From: Streptomyces sp. NBC_00443
GTDB lineage: Bacteria; Actinomycetota; Actinomycetes; Streptomycetales; Streptomycetaceae
Direction: 5' to 3'
NCBI RefSeq assembly: GCF_036014175.1
Contig: NZ_CP107917.1
Span: forward strand, 9,238,001 to 9,302,000
DNA length: 64,000 nt
In this document: positions 38,161-47,434 of the stretch, piece after piece
Position numbering within the stretch: the stretch's first letter is position 1
How the letters are laid out: the number at the start of each line of letters is the position of its first letter
Program-made: the position numbers and the translations under genes
Notes under the pieces: model-generated
What the model saw: only the letters and a program-made list of their open reading frames with translations
What the model was told of the DNA's origin: nothing
Databases searched by the model: none

Positions 38161-38607
38161 ATGTCGGACGAGACGGCCCTGCTGATCGCCGACGTGCTGG
38201 AGGCTGCCGGGGCGCTGCGCCGCCTGGGCGAGCAGACCGCGGCGGCGGAAGGGTTCACCCAGGCCCGGTGGCAACTGCTGAGCGCGGTTTCCGAGGACCC
38301 GCTCACTGCCCCTCAGGCCGCGCGCCGCCTCGGCGTCAGCCGCCAGAACGTCCAGCGGGTCGCCAACGACCTCGTGTCCCTCAGGCTGGCGACGTATGAG
38401 GCCAACCCGGACCACCGCGGCTCGCCCCTGCTGGCGCCGACGCCGAGCGGCAGCAAGGCGCTGGCTCGCGTCACCGCCAGGGCGACGGACCTGAACCGGA
38501 CGCTGTTCGCGGCCGTACCCGCCGAGGAGATCCGTGCCACCAGGGCGTCCCTGCGCCGTCTGCTGACTGAACTCGACCGCCATGAAGGGGCGGAGGGCAA
38601 GCGGTAG
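38161..38607 (+). CDS. MarR-family transcriptional regulator
   Basis: A 148-residue protein from ATG at 38161, with GAGGAGGAGGG upstream. It has the winged HTH core (LTAPQAARRLGVSRQNVQRV, wing ANPDHRGSPLLAPTPSG) between dimerisation helices, the standard MarR layout. It is divergent from the hemerythrin-like gene, so that gene is the obvious candidate target. No Cys is present in the protein, so thiol-based sensing of the OhrR type is unlikely. Confidence 0.88.
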   Translation: MSDETALLIADVLEAAGALRRLGEQTAAAEGFTQARWQLLSAVSEDPLTAPQAARRLGVSRQNVQRVANDLVSLRLATYEANPDHRGSPLLAPTPSGSKALARVTARATDLNRTLFAAVPAEEIRATRASLRRLLTELDRHEGAEGKR

Positions 38608-38935
38608 GCACTGGTGCCGCTCAGGGGGCTTGGTGGCGGCGTCCGCCGCCAACTCGCCCGACGGGCCCCGGTCGCGTCAAGCAGCACACGGTCGATGCAG
38701 GCCGACTCGACACCGCGCCACCCAGCCGGGAAGGCCCCGGCCAGGTGCTCCTGCCGCAGTCGCACCGTGAGGGCTCGGTCCGCGCTCGCTGAGTCTTTTC
38801 AGTGCGGCCACTGATCGGGTTTGGCCGACGGGCTGCGCAACGCACGAAACTTCCGTGCCGTTGGGGGAAGTGTTCGAAGCCTCAACCCACCGGCACGTGG
38901 GCCGTGTTGGTTCGGTTGATTGCTCGGGCGGGGGT
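38608..38935. other. Intergenic with an unrecognised fragment
   Basis: A minus-strand frame reads RLRQEHLAGAFPAGWRGVES then ACIDRVLLDATGARR (about 38665-38770). It looks protein-like but is not assignable. Otherwise nothing was seen. Confidence 0.3.
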
Positions 38936-39388
38936 TCAGTTGGTGCGGGCCGGCGGGTCGGCGTATGTGCCGTGGAGCATGCCGGTGGCTTGTCCGACTT
39001 CGATGAGGTAGCCGTCCGGGTCGCGCAGGTAGCAGCGCACTTCGGCTTTGCGGTCGATGGGTGGTGTGAGGAATTCGGCGCCCTTCGCGCTCCATTGGCG
39101 GTGGCATGCCTCGATGTCGGCGACGCGGAGGTTGAGGAAGCAACTGACCGTGGTCGGGTCGGTGGGCGGGTGGAGGGTGACGTCAGGCTTGTCCGGGGTG
39201 GGGCCGCCGCCCGGGTTCATGATGATCCATCCGTTGGCGAGCTTGATGGTGCAGGGGTTTTCCTCGAGTACGACCTCGCCGCCGAGGACGTCGGTGTAGA
39301 AGGCGCGGGATCGGGCTACGTCGGCGACCGTCAGGAAGTGGGTGAGGAGGAGCCCGGAATCCGGGGCGGGAAAGCCATCACGGTGCAT
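38936..39388 (-). CDS. VOC-superfamily protein
   Basis: A 150-residue protein from ATG at 39388, with GGAGG upstream. It is a glyoxalase/dioxygenase fold with LTHFLTVADVARSRAFYTDV at the start and CYLRDPDGYLIEVGQATG at the end. His near the start (LLTHFL) and Glu in LIEVG occupy typical metal-ligand positions. It stands alone between two gene-poor stretches. Confidence 0.85.
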   Translation of the reverse strand: MHRDGFPAPDSGLLLTHFLTVADVARSRAFYTDVLGGEVVLEENPCTIKLANGWIIMNPGGGPTPDKPDVTLHPPTDPTTVSCFLNLRVADIEACHRQWSAKGAEFLTPPIDRKAEVRCYLRDPDGYLIEVGQATGMLHGTYADPPARTN

Positions 39389-40115
39389 GCAAGACCTCCA
39401 GATTGATCGAACATTTCATCCATAGTGGTGGATAAGTGTCCGTGGGTACGGATGAACACGGCCGAGAGGAGGGCATCCGTGCCGGTCGCGGGACCTCCGC
39501 TGGCCAGTGCCCGTCGACGTGGGTTGCCGCAGGACACGGCAGTGCCGGTGGTGGACGTACCGCTGAATGCCCAGGACCGTGTCCTGCGTGGTGAGGCGGG
39601 TGTTGGCCGAGGCAGGGGGCGGGGGCGTGGCGTTGGAGTGTTCTGCGTGGGCCCGTCCCGGCGGCTGGGCCGGCCGGGAGAGTCTGATGTGGTGTTCCGT
39701 GCGCGTCTGCTGAGTGGCCAACAGGCCGCACGCACATAGGTCGCGAAGTGGCCCCGCCCGGTGTGGTGCTGGTTGTCACCCTGTCATTTGTCAGGGCCCC
39801 TGGGGCCGCTCTGTTTTCTAGGGTTCGAGTTGTCTTCCCGACCACCTCTGGCTGCATCGCGGGGGCGCGCTCCGCAGGCAGGAGGGGGTCTCCCTTGCTG
39901 CAGTGCGGGCCCGCCCCTGTCCGCTCCGCCGGTCAGAGTCTGACCACGCCCTTCAAGCGCACCGGTCCCTACCCGCAGTACCAGTTCCGGGTGTGCGGCT
40001 GGCTGGTCTTGGGCGGTCGGATCCGCTGCTCCAACTGGTGGTAGATCCCGCTGCCCTGCCCTGTCCCTGCCGCTCACCGTTCGCCACTGACCGTTCACCG
40101 CGAAAGGCGTGACTC
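39389..40115. other. Gene-poor stretch
   Basis: About 730 bases. Plus-strand frames at 39425-39739 and 39748-40044 are open but have no recognisable domain, and the first has shadow-like composition. The second ends in a Cys/Trp-rich tail (YPQYQFRVCGWLVLGG) that could belong to a small secreted protein. GAAAGG at about 40100-40106 is the ribosome-binding site of the next gene. Confidence 0.35.
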
Positions 40116-41450
40116 TTGCGCAGACTTCTAGATGGCGCTGCCGCGCTCGCCCTCACCGCCGCCGCTGCCCTGCTGATCGGCGCAGCCGCGGGGCCCGCCA
40201 CCGCCGATGCCCCCGCCCCTGCCGATGCTGCTGCCGCGGCCCATGCCTCCGGCGTTGCCTCGGCCGGGGCCGCCGTTGTTGCTGCCGGGCGGCCCGCGCA
40301 GGTCGTTCCCGCGTCCGTCCAGGTACCCGACGGTGTGACCGCCGGGGCTGCCGTGTTCGACCGGCAGACCGGTACTTTCACCGAGCAGCTCAACACGAGC
40401 CTGCGCTTTCGGTCCGCTTCCGTCGTCAAACTGCTGCTGGCACTGGACTTCCTGTGGAACCGGGGCCCCGACTACACGGTGCCCGCCGCCGACCGGGCCC
40501 GGCTGGAGCCGATGCTGCGCAGCAGCTGGGACGACGCGGCCAATCACTACTGGTCACAGAACGGCGGCCCGGCGATCATCACCCGTATGGCCGGCCGTCT
40601 CGGCCTGAAAGACACGGTTCCGCCCCCCACCGGGCACGAGGGCTACTGGGGCTATGCCTCGCTCTCGGCCCGTGACACCGTGGCCATCTACCGCTACCTC
40701 CTGGATTCGGCACCGGCCCCGGTACGCGACTTCGTCATGGGCAACCTGCGCCAGTCCACCCGCTGCGCCTCGGACGATTTCGACCAGCACTTCGGCATTG
40801 CCGGAGCGTTCGAGAAGCCGTGGGCCATCAAGCAGGGCTGGGCGGGGTCGTCGTACGAGGAAGGCACGTGCGGCCCGCCGGGCACGGTGGCCGCGCCGCG
40901 TACGGCGGATACGGCAGCCGCGTCAACTGCCCAGGCACCGGCACCGGCACCGGCACCGGCACCGGCACCGGCACCGGCACCGGCACCGGCCCAGGACCAG
41001 GACCAGGCTCTAACTCCGCTTGCCGCGAGTGTGGACCTGACCCGGCCCGCGCTCCACAATACGGGGACGGTCGGCGCCGGCGACCGGTTCGTCGTGGCGG
41101 TGTTCACGCTGCATCCGGTCGGCACGTCCTACGGGAAGGCGTTCACGGACATCGGCCGGCTGACCCGCTCGCTGGATGTTCCGGGTGCGGCGCGGCCTGC
41201 GGGGTGGTGGTACGGCACGTGGAGCAGTCATGTGAACGTCCGCCGTGACCCGTCCACACGTGAAGCGCCGATCACGCAACTGCCCGCCGGGGCCGAGGCG
41301 TTGGTGGGCTGCCAGGGGCGGGGCGAGGAGGTAGAGGTGCCGCCGTACACCAATGACTGGTGGGCCTATCTGCCTCAGTACGGCGGCTGGATCTCCAACA
41401 TCTACATCAGCTCGCCCGACAACCGGCTGCCGGACGTCAAGGACTGCTGA
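40116..41450 (+). CDS. Secreted serine hydrolase (beta-lactamase-like) with Ala-Pro linker and SH3-like tail
   Basis: A 444-residue protein from TTG at 40116. It has a signal peptide (MRRLLDGAAALALTAAAALL to ADA). The serine-hydrolase domain (residues about 60-270) has SxxK in SASVVKLLLAL, a YxN/SxN-like YWSQNGG and a KxG-like IKQGW, as in class A beta-lactamase-related proteins. Residues about 273-290 are a strict Ala-Pro repeat. The C-terminal 80 residues form a bacterial SH3-type module (VNVRRDPSTREAPITQLPAG, WWAYLPQYGGWISNIYI). The combination suggests a cell-wall-associated peptidase or esterase rather than antibiotic resistance. Confidence 0.75.
   Translation: MRRLLDGAAALALTAAAALLIGAAAGPATADAPAPADAAAAAHASGVASAGAAVVAAGRPAQVVPASVQVPDGVTAGAAVFDRQTGTFTEQLNTSLRFRSASVVKLLLALDFLWNRGPDYTVPAADRARLEPMLRSSWDDAANHYWSQNGGPAIITRMAGRLGLKDTVPPPTGHEGYWGYASLSARDTVAIYRYLLDSAPAPVRDFVMGNLRQSTRCASDDFDQHFGIAGAFEKPWAIKQGWAGSSYEEGTCGPPGTVAAPRTADTAAASTAQAPAPAPAPAPAPAPAPAPAQDQDQALTPLAASVDLTRPALHNTGTVGAGDRFVVAVFTLHPVGTSYGKAFTDIGRLTRSLDVPGAARPAGWWYGTWSSHVNVRRDPSTREAPITQLPAGAEALVGCQGRGEEVEVPPYTNDWWAYLPQYGGWISNIYISSPDNRLPDVKDC
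40934..40990 (+). repeat. GGCACC hexanucleotide repeat
   Basis: About nine perfect GGCACC units encoding the Ala-Pro linker of the serine hydrolase. Hexamer slippage would change linker length in steps of two residues without losing frame. Confidence 0.9.
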
Positions 41451-41532
41451 CCACGGCGGATGTCAGTGGTTGCTGTGTTCGGCGGACGTCAGGGGTTGCT
41501 GTCCTCGGCGGACTTCAAGGGGCTGCTGGGCG
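41429..41532 (+). repeat. Four tandem degenerate 26-bp repeats
   Basis: Units at 41429-41454, 41455-41480, 41481-41506 and 41507-41532 share the pattern GGCGGACGTCAxGGxxTGCTG. The first unit includes the last codons and stop of the serine hydrolase gene, so the array looks like repeated duplication of that gene end. Confidence 0.75.
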
Positions 41533-41574
41533 CGGCCGCTCGATGCCTGGGGTGGCACGAAGGCGGCCGCGCCC

Positions 41575-43181
41575 TCACCGCTCGTACTCGGCGAGGAAGC
41601 GGAGCACTGTCTCCACGTGCGGCCGCACGCGTTCGGGGACGCCGCGCTCCTCGATGACGGTGCGGTCGCTCGTGCGGTAGCCGGCTGCGATCAGCGCGGG
41701 GAGGTCCTCGGTGGGCAGCCGGGCCTGCTTGAAACGCTGGTCGAGCCAGCACACGTACAGGCTCATGGTGTGGATGGCGTCCGGCGGTGAAAGGTGGTCC
41801 TTGTCGCCGTCTCCGTCCCCGTCCACGGCCCAGGCCCTGAACACCGATGGTGTCCACATGGCGATGCCGTGCTCGTCGGTGGCCGGGCGGGCCGCGTTGG
41901 CGTCGAAGCCGCTTTCCGCCTTGAGCAGCGCGGCGAGCAGCGCGGGTGTGACCTCGGCGTCGGTGCAGCGCCGGGCGGCACTGATGATGACCGGCCGCAG
42001 CGCTTCGGGTACGTCGGAGTCTTCCGGGATTTCCCCGGTGGCCGCGACGGGCGTACCGGTGACGGCGGCCGGCGTGCCGCGCCCGCCGCCACGGGCGCCG
42101 TCCTCGTCATCGTCGCTGCCGAACAGTGCGAACCCGGCGACGGCGACGGCAACGGTGACGGCGGCGGTGGCGGCTGCGGCACCGGCGAGCGCCACACCGC
42201 CGGTCGGCAGCAGCCGGAGCCTGCGGCCACGCCCCCGGAGAGGGCGTCGATGCGGGCGGCGAGGCCCGCGGCGGTGTGCGGGAGGCGGGCCGCGTGGTCC
42301 GGCGCCAGACAGTCCGCGATGAGCCGGCGCCAGTCCTGTTCGAGCCCGGCATCCAGACGCAGTGGCGCGCTGCCGCGGGCGTAGGCCTGCGCGGCGAGCG
42401 AGCGGGCGCGGGCGGTGGCGCCGGAGAACGGGTGAAGGCCCCCGGTGAGCACCTGATGGGCGAGCACGCCGAAGGCCCAGATGTCGGCGGTCGGGCGGAC
42501 CACCGATCCGTCGGCGCCGGTGCGCTGGGACCACCACTCGGGCGGCAGGTGGTCGAGTGTGCCGAGCGGCGGCATATGGGCGTGGGTGCCCTCGAGTTCG
42601 GTGGCGAGGCCGAAGTCGGCGAGCCAGACCTCGCCGTCCCCGCCGAGCAGCACGTTGGCGGGTTTGAGGTCGCCGTGCACCCACCCGGCGTCGTGCATAT
42701 GGGCAAGCCCGGCAGCAACGCCCCGCAGCAGGCCTACCGCATCGAGGATGGGGCGGCCGGTCCCGGCGGCGTCCAGGACCTGGCGCAGGCTGGCCTCGGC
42801 ACGGTCCATCACCAGCGCGATCGCCCCGTTGAGCGCGGGCAGCTCCGGCGCGTCGACGGTGCACACGGCGCGGGTCCGCACGAGATGCGGATGGTCCGCC
42901 TCCGCGCTGAACCGCACCTCACGCGCCACCAGTTCACTGAGCGCGGCACGCTGGCCAGGCGCCAGACCGCCGGTCGGCAGCACCTTCACCGCCGCTGTCG
43001 TACCGTCCGCGACGGAGCGGGCCTCGTACACGGTGCCCCAGCCACCGGAGCCGATGACCGCACCCAGCTCCCAGCCCTCGATACGGAATCCCGCCGGCAG
43101 ACGCGGCGCAGGTGCCCCCAGCGTGCTGTCCCCGGCGCCTGACGTCTCCCGTGCGCCGTCACTGGCGTCTGCTGAGGTCAC
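41575..43181 (-). CDS. Membrane Ser/Thr protein kinase with extracellular lysozyme-like domain (one frame break)
   Basis: About 535 residues if one G is restored. The N-terminal kinase has a glycine loop GSGGWGTVYEA, VKVLP lysine, catalytic WVHGDLKPANVLL, DFG and an activation segment ending PPEW. A membrane helix follows (ALAGAAAATAAVTVAVAVAG). The extracellular C-terminus (about 190 residues) has CTDAEVTPALLAALLKAESG, then FDANAARPATDEHG, resembling lysozyme-like transglycosylase SLT domains. The break is in the G5 run 42233-42237 (SGGRGRRLRLLPTGGVALAG expected). The GTG start overlaps the upstream FHA gene stop (GTGA), implying translational coupling. The kinase may sense or process peptidoglycan. 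Confidence 0.75.
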
Positions 43182-43974
43182 GCCCCAGCCTCCTGCACCA
43201 GAGGCCGCCTGCGGGACGGCAGCAGAGCGAGGTGCTCTTCGCGTACCAGACCGAAACGCAGGGCGAGGGAGGCCAGCCGGGCACGTTTGGCACCGGTACG
43301 GCCGTTGCCGTCCGCCGCCCCGGGCTCCTCGCCAAGGTCCAGGCGCAGTTTCGCAAAAGCCAGATAGTCGATGTGGTAGTTCACAGCCGAGCGAGTCAGG
43401 CCACGGCAGCTCTCCAGCGGACGCAGCCGCTCCGCGATGTCCCCGGCCCCCGGCAGCGCACCGTCCGACCCCTCCCGCAGGCGCGGCTCGCACAACGCCA
43501 CCAGCACCAGGAAATACTTGGCCGTCACATCGAGCGCGTAGGGAAGCACGGTCTGCTCACCCGCGCCCGGCACGGACCGCTCGTCCAAGAAGGCGTGCTG
43601 CGGGGCGAACACCTTGAACTCCGCCGTCCCGCTCAGCGCCGGCAGCACAACCCGGGAAAACTCGAAAGGCACCGGCGCCCCGAGCCTTCTCGGCGCAACG
43701 GTGATGTACTCACCGGCACCCTCCAGGTTCTCCACCACATAGGCGCAGTCACAGCTGAAGTTCGACAACCGCCAGTAGTCCTCGGCCGCCTCCAGCCGCC
43801 CCGCCCGCCGGGAGATCCCGGGATCGGGCAAGACGATCGAGACCTCGCGCCCACCGGGCACCCCCGGCCGAAGTCGGCAACATCACCCGGCCCCATGTAC
43901 AGCAGCCCTGGCCCGCCCGCCCCAGCAGCACCCGGCCGCATCGGACCGGACGGCTGGACAATGATCGTTTCCAC
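43178..43974 (-). CDS. FHA-domain-like protein coupled to the kinase (one frame break)
   Basis: About 265 residues from GTG at 43974 (GGGGGAG upstream) once one G is restored in the run 43861-43865. The fork-head-associated-like core reads GDVADFGRGVPGGREVSIVL, PDPGISRRAG, AEDYWRLSNFS. A C-terminal helical region (LTRSAVNYHIDYLAFAKLRL) resembles a DNA-binding-like or oligomerisation segment found in similar Streptomyces proteins. The stop overlaps the GTG of the Ser/Thr kinase gene. FHA domains bind phosphothreonine, so it is probably a substrate or adaptor of that kinase. Confidence 0.7.
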
Positions 43975-44695
43975 GCCGACTCTCCCCCCGAAATGATCGC
44001 CAGGACTGCACAGGCGGTACCGGTTACCGCCGGCCCGGCGCGATACATGTACGCCCACATCGCAACTCCCGGCGACGGATGGTCAGTCCGGCCCCGGTCG
44101 GCACGACACCGAGAGCATCACCGGTCACAGCCACCGCCGCAACCTCCCACACCCGTTGCCCTGCCCTGGAACCGTCCCTCCCCGGCTGGCCTGCAGATAC
44201 GTAATCGCCTGGGATACCCCGTCGCGGCCGCGTCCCGTGCGAGTCCTGCGGCTGCGGGACGTTGCGTAGCGTGGAGCGCTGGCGGGTGACGGCGCAGGTG
44301 CCTGCCGGATTCGGATGCGTTCGCAGTCGCCGCCCGCAGTGACAAGTCGCCCAAGGCCGGGGGCGAGGGCGGTGACGTCCCGGCCGTGGCGCCCAGCGAA
44401 CGCTGCGGCGAGGACCACTGCCACGTCCTCGGGCCCGCAACTCCTCCGCTGGCTGGTGTGCCGCACACGGCGGTCACACCCTGAGCAGCTACGGCAAGTA
44501 CACCTACCCGCAGTCCGAAGATCCGGCCGCTGCGCCAAGCGGGCGGCACACCCGGCCGCATCCAACTCCCGCTTCAAGGGCGCACCGTGTGTCCAAAACC
44601 CGAACCCGCGATCCTGAACTGCCTGAACTCCCTGAACTGCCCTGCAGGCGACAGCCTTCGCCCGTCCGCGGGCTCGCGGCGGTCTGCCGTGGACG
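43975..44695. other. Gene-poor stretch
   Basis: About 720 bases between two minus-strand genes. Several overlapping open frames exist but none is convincing in composition, start signal or domain. The FHA gene promoter should be at the left end. Confidence 0.35.
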
Positions 44696-45757
44696 TCATC
44701 TCATATGGCCGGTTCGGTAGGCTGCTGGCCGCGGCGGGAATCGTGGAGCGCGTTCCCCCATCGTCGGCAGCAGGAGCGGCCCCGCCCGCTTGGCGCGGCG
44801 CTGCACAAGGGCGCTCTCCACCCGGCCGATGCCCGGCAGCGCGGCCAACTCGTCGGCCAGGTAGTCGTACAGGGCGCCGGTGTCACGGCACTGGACCATG
44901 GCGAAGACCGATGCCCGGCCCGTCGTGACGGCGGCGAAGGCGACTGCGGAGTGCTGTGACAGTGCCTGCGCCACCTCGCCCAGCGCGGCCGGCACCACCT
45001 CCAGCCACAGCAGCGCCTCCACCGGGAAGCCGAAGTGCGCCGGGTTCACGTCCACCTCGAAGTGCAGCACCCCGGCGTCCCGCAGCCCGGCGACGCGGCG
45101 GCGCACGGTCGAGGCCGACCACCCGGTGACGGCGGCCAACTGCGCGATGTCCGCCCGGCCGTCCAGGGCCAGTTCGCCCGCCAGCCGCGCCTCAGCCTCG
45201 CCCCAGCCGGATAGCTCGGCGTGGGCTTCCGGGCCGTCAGGCGACTCGGGTGCGGGGCTGAGGAGGGCCGCCTGCTCGGACGCGTCCAGCGCGCTCGTGC
45301 GGCCTGTCCAGCCGCCGACCCCGGCCACCGGGCGCAGCACGCAGCCCGCCTCGATGTCTCGTATCCCCGGTGCCCGCAGCAGGTGGTCGAAGAGCAGCCG
45401 TCCGTCGTCCGACCCCGGGCCCGGAGTGCGGACCATGCAGGTCAGCCGCGTCCCGCCGGCCAGCGGGGCGATCCACGAGGTGTCGTCGCGCTGTGCGAGG
45501 GCGGCCGTCAGCGTGTCGGCGGCGTCCGGCGTGCAGTCGATACGGACGAACCAGTCGAGCATGCCGATCCGCCGGCTGTCCACGAGCCCGACCACCCGGA
45601 CCACCATGGCCGACCGCAGCCGGTGGTAGCGGCGCGCGACGGTGCGCTCCGGGACTGCGAGCACGGTGGCGATCCTGCTGAACGAGGCGCGCCCGTCGAT
45701 CTGGAGGGCATGGATCAGACGACGGTCCAGCGCGTCGAGCGTGACGGATTGCGCCAC
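44696..45757 (-). CDS. Lrp/AsnC-family regulator with two tandem modules
   Basis: A 353-residue protein from GTG at 45757, with GGGAGGGG upstream. It consists of two AsnC units in one chain. Residues 1-150 are HTH (LDALDRRLIHALQIDGRASF, VPERTVARRYHRLR) plus a RAM-like domain. Residues about 185-330 repeat HTH (LALDGRADIAQLAAVTGWSA) plus RAM (VEALLWLEVVPAALGEVAQA). Double-length AsnC proteins occur widely in actinobacteria. It is divergent from a VOC/DoxX pair, which is the likely target operon. Confidence 0.88.
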   Translation of the reverse strand: MAQSVTLDALDRRLIHALQIDGRASFSRIATVLAVPERTVARRYHRLRSAMVVRVVGLVDSRRIGMLDWFVRIDCTPDAADTLTAALAQRDDTSWIAPLAGGTRLTCMVRTPGPGSDDGRLLFDHLLRAPGIRDIEAGCVLRPVAGVGGWTGRTSALDASEQAALLSPAPESPDGPEAHAELSGWGEAEARLAGELALDGRADIAQLAAVTGWSASTVRRRVAGLRDAGVLHFEVDVNPAHFGFPVEALLWLEVVPAALGEVAQALSQHSAVAFAAVTTGRASVFAMVQCRDTGALYDYLADELAALPGIGRVESALVQRRAKRAGPLLLPTMGERAPRFPPRPAAYRTGHMR

Positions 45758-45861
45758 GCGATCCCCTCCCAGTGTCCGATCACGTCCATCCCGCCGACTT
45801 TACAGCGTGCAGAGGAGCACCCGGCAGGACGCTGGTGGCGACCACCGAAGAGAGGCAGACC

Positions 45862-46251
45862 ATGCTGACCGTCCTTCCCATCAGATACGTGGCCGATGTC
45901 GAGGCGTCCCGGGACTTCTACGCCGGGCTGGGGCTCGTCGTCCGGCAGGAGCCCGGCGCGGCCGTCTGGGTCCGGCTGACCGCCGCCGCGGGCGCCGTCG
46001 GCGTCCATGCCGCCGCCGTCTCACAGGGCCGGCCACCCGGCGTCACCGAACTGGGCTTCGCCACGGAGGAGCCGCTGGCGCAGGTCGCGCAGCGCCTCGA
46101 ACGCAACGGCTACCCCTACGAGCTGGTCGAGGAGAACTTCGGCAGCAGCATCCGCGTCACCGACCCGGACGGAGTCGTCGTGCAGATCCAGCACATCGAC
46201 CCGGACACCGTCCGCAGGTCCGCCGCGGCCGTGGCCAACGACTCCGCCTGA
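45862..46251 (+). CDS. VOC-superfamily protein
   Basis: A 129-residue glyoxalase-like protein from ATG at 45862, with GAGAGG upstream: TVLPIRYVADVEASRDFYAG at the start and RVTDPDGVVVQIQHIDPDTV near the end. It lies 105 bases from the divergent AsnC start and 78 bases before the DoxX gene, so it probably forms an AsnC-controlled operon with DoxX. Confidence 0.85.
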   Translation: MLTVLPIRYVADVEASRDFYAGLGLVVRQEPGAAVWVRLTAAAGAVGVHAAAVSQGRPPGVTELGFATEEPLAQVAQRLERNGYPYELVEENFGSSIRVTDPDGVVVQIQHIDPDTVRRSAAAVANDSA

Positions 46252-46329
46252 CCAGCAGACGCGGGAAGCACTCGGCCGGCCCCACCCCCGGCACTCGCAA
46301 GACAGACCGTCACGGCAGGAAGATCCGGC

Positions 46330-46839
46330 ATGGAACCGCTCGTCACACTCGTCGCCGTCACCGGCCTGCTCCTGCTCGCGGGGACGCTCGGGGCCGTACG
46401 GCTCCGTCGCCCGATCGCTGCCCTGCGGGGCGGCCTTGCGGCCATGTTCACCCTCACCGCGAGCGCGCACTTCGTCGGCATGCGCGAGGAGCTGGTCGCC
46501 ATGGTGCCGCCCGCCCTGCCGGCCCCCGGCCTGCTCGTCACACTGACCGGCATCGCCGAACTCGCCTGTGCACTCGGGTTGTTGTGGTCACGCTCGGCCC
46601 GGGTCTCGGCCGCCATGCTCAGCGCGATGCTGGTCGCGATGTACCCCGCCAACGTCTACGCCGCCGGCGGCGACGTGCCCTGGTATGACGAGCTCGGCCC
46701 CCGCACCGCCATGCAGGCCGTCTTCCTGGCAGCCACCGTCACGGTGCTGGTCCGCCACGGCCGGGCGGCACCGGGAACCTCTGTGGCCCCCTCGCCCAGC
46801 TCCCCGCGACCGCGACCGTCGTCGGGCCAGGGCGGATGA
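46330..46839 (+). CDS. DoxX-like membrane protein
   Basis: A 169-residue protein from ATG at 46330, with AGGAAG upstream. It has four hydrophobic helices (VTLVAVTGLLLLAGTLGAV, GGLAAMFTLTASAHFVGM, LVTLTGIAELACALGLLW, AAMLSAMLVAMYPANVYAAG), the DoxX/DoxD layout. The last 30 residues are Pro/Ser-rich. DoxX-type proteins are linked to quinone or thiol redox. It follows a VOC gene in a probable operon. Confidence 0.85.
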   Translation: MEPLVTLVAVTGLLLLAGTLGAVRLRRPIAALRGGLAAMFTLTASAHFVGMREELVAMVPPALPAPGLLVTLTGIAELACALGLLWSRSARVSAAMLSAMLVAMYPANVYAAGGDVPWYDELGPRTAMQAVFLAATVTVLVRHGRAAPGTSVAPSPSSPRPRPSSGQGG

Positions 46840-47434
46840 CCGCAGCGATCCGTGATCCGGACCGACGTGAGGTCGGGCTACCTGGACGTCATCCGTAGAC
46901 GGCCGTTGAGGAGGAGCGGACCAGATCAGCCCTGCGGGATCAACGGTGGGCAGGGACTGGGCGGTCGGCCCGACACCGCTTCGTCAGGGCCGTGCATGTC
47001 AACGAGGTCGCCGCCGCCGTGGGCACGCAGCGGCACCTGGTGAGATCGTCGGCATACCTGGGGCTTCCGACCCTTGTTCGGCTTGCCCAGGGGTGTCAGT
47101 ACCTGCGGACACGGTCTCTGGCACGCGGTGGGCTTTCACGCGTTCCTGCTCCGCGCGCAACGGTTGCCTCCCGGCCCTGTCCGGAGGTCAGGTCTCCGGG
47201 AACTGGCCCATGGCAGGGCCTCGCCGATGCCGACGGTGAAGGGGTCGTCGATGGCCTGGAGGCAACCCGCCGGCACAGGCCGCCCAGTCCCACCGCTCGC
47301 CCGGGCCCAGGCCCCGTACCCAGCTGCTGGTCGGGGACCGTCCTATCCGCGCCGGGTCCCTCCGGCTCTGCGCCCGATTCCCTTCCCCTTGCACGGCTAT
47401 GGGAAGTTTTGGGGTGCATCGCTACCCTCCGCCC
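46840..47434. other. Gene-poor stretch
   Basis: About 595 bases. Open frames here lack start signals and recognisable content. It should contain the promoter of the 47435 operon at its right end. Confidence 0.35.

Noticed and set aside
39425..40044. Two open frames in the gene-poor stretch as genes
   Set aside because: There is no recognisable domain, no convincing start signal, and the base use is that of random high-GC sequence. Only the Cys/Trp tail near 39960 looks protein-like.
40934..40990. Ala-Pro hexamer repeat as a regulatory phase-variation switch
   Set aside because: The unit length is a multiple of three, so slippage cannot switch the gene off. It is kept only as a linker repeat.
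41429..41532. 26-bp repeats as a CRISPR array
   Set aside because: There are no unique spacers between the units and no cas genes; they are head-to-tail degenerate duplications.
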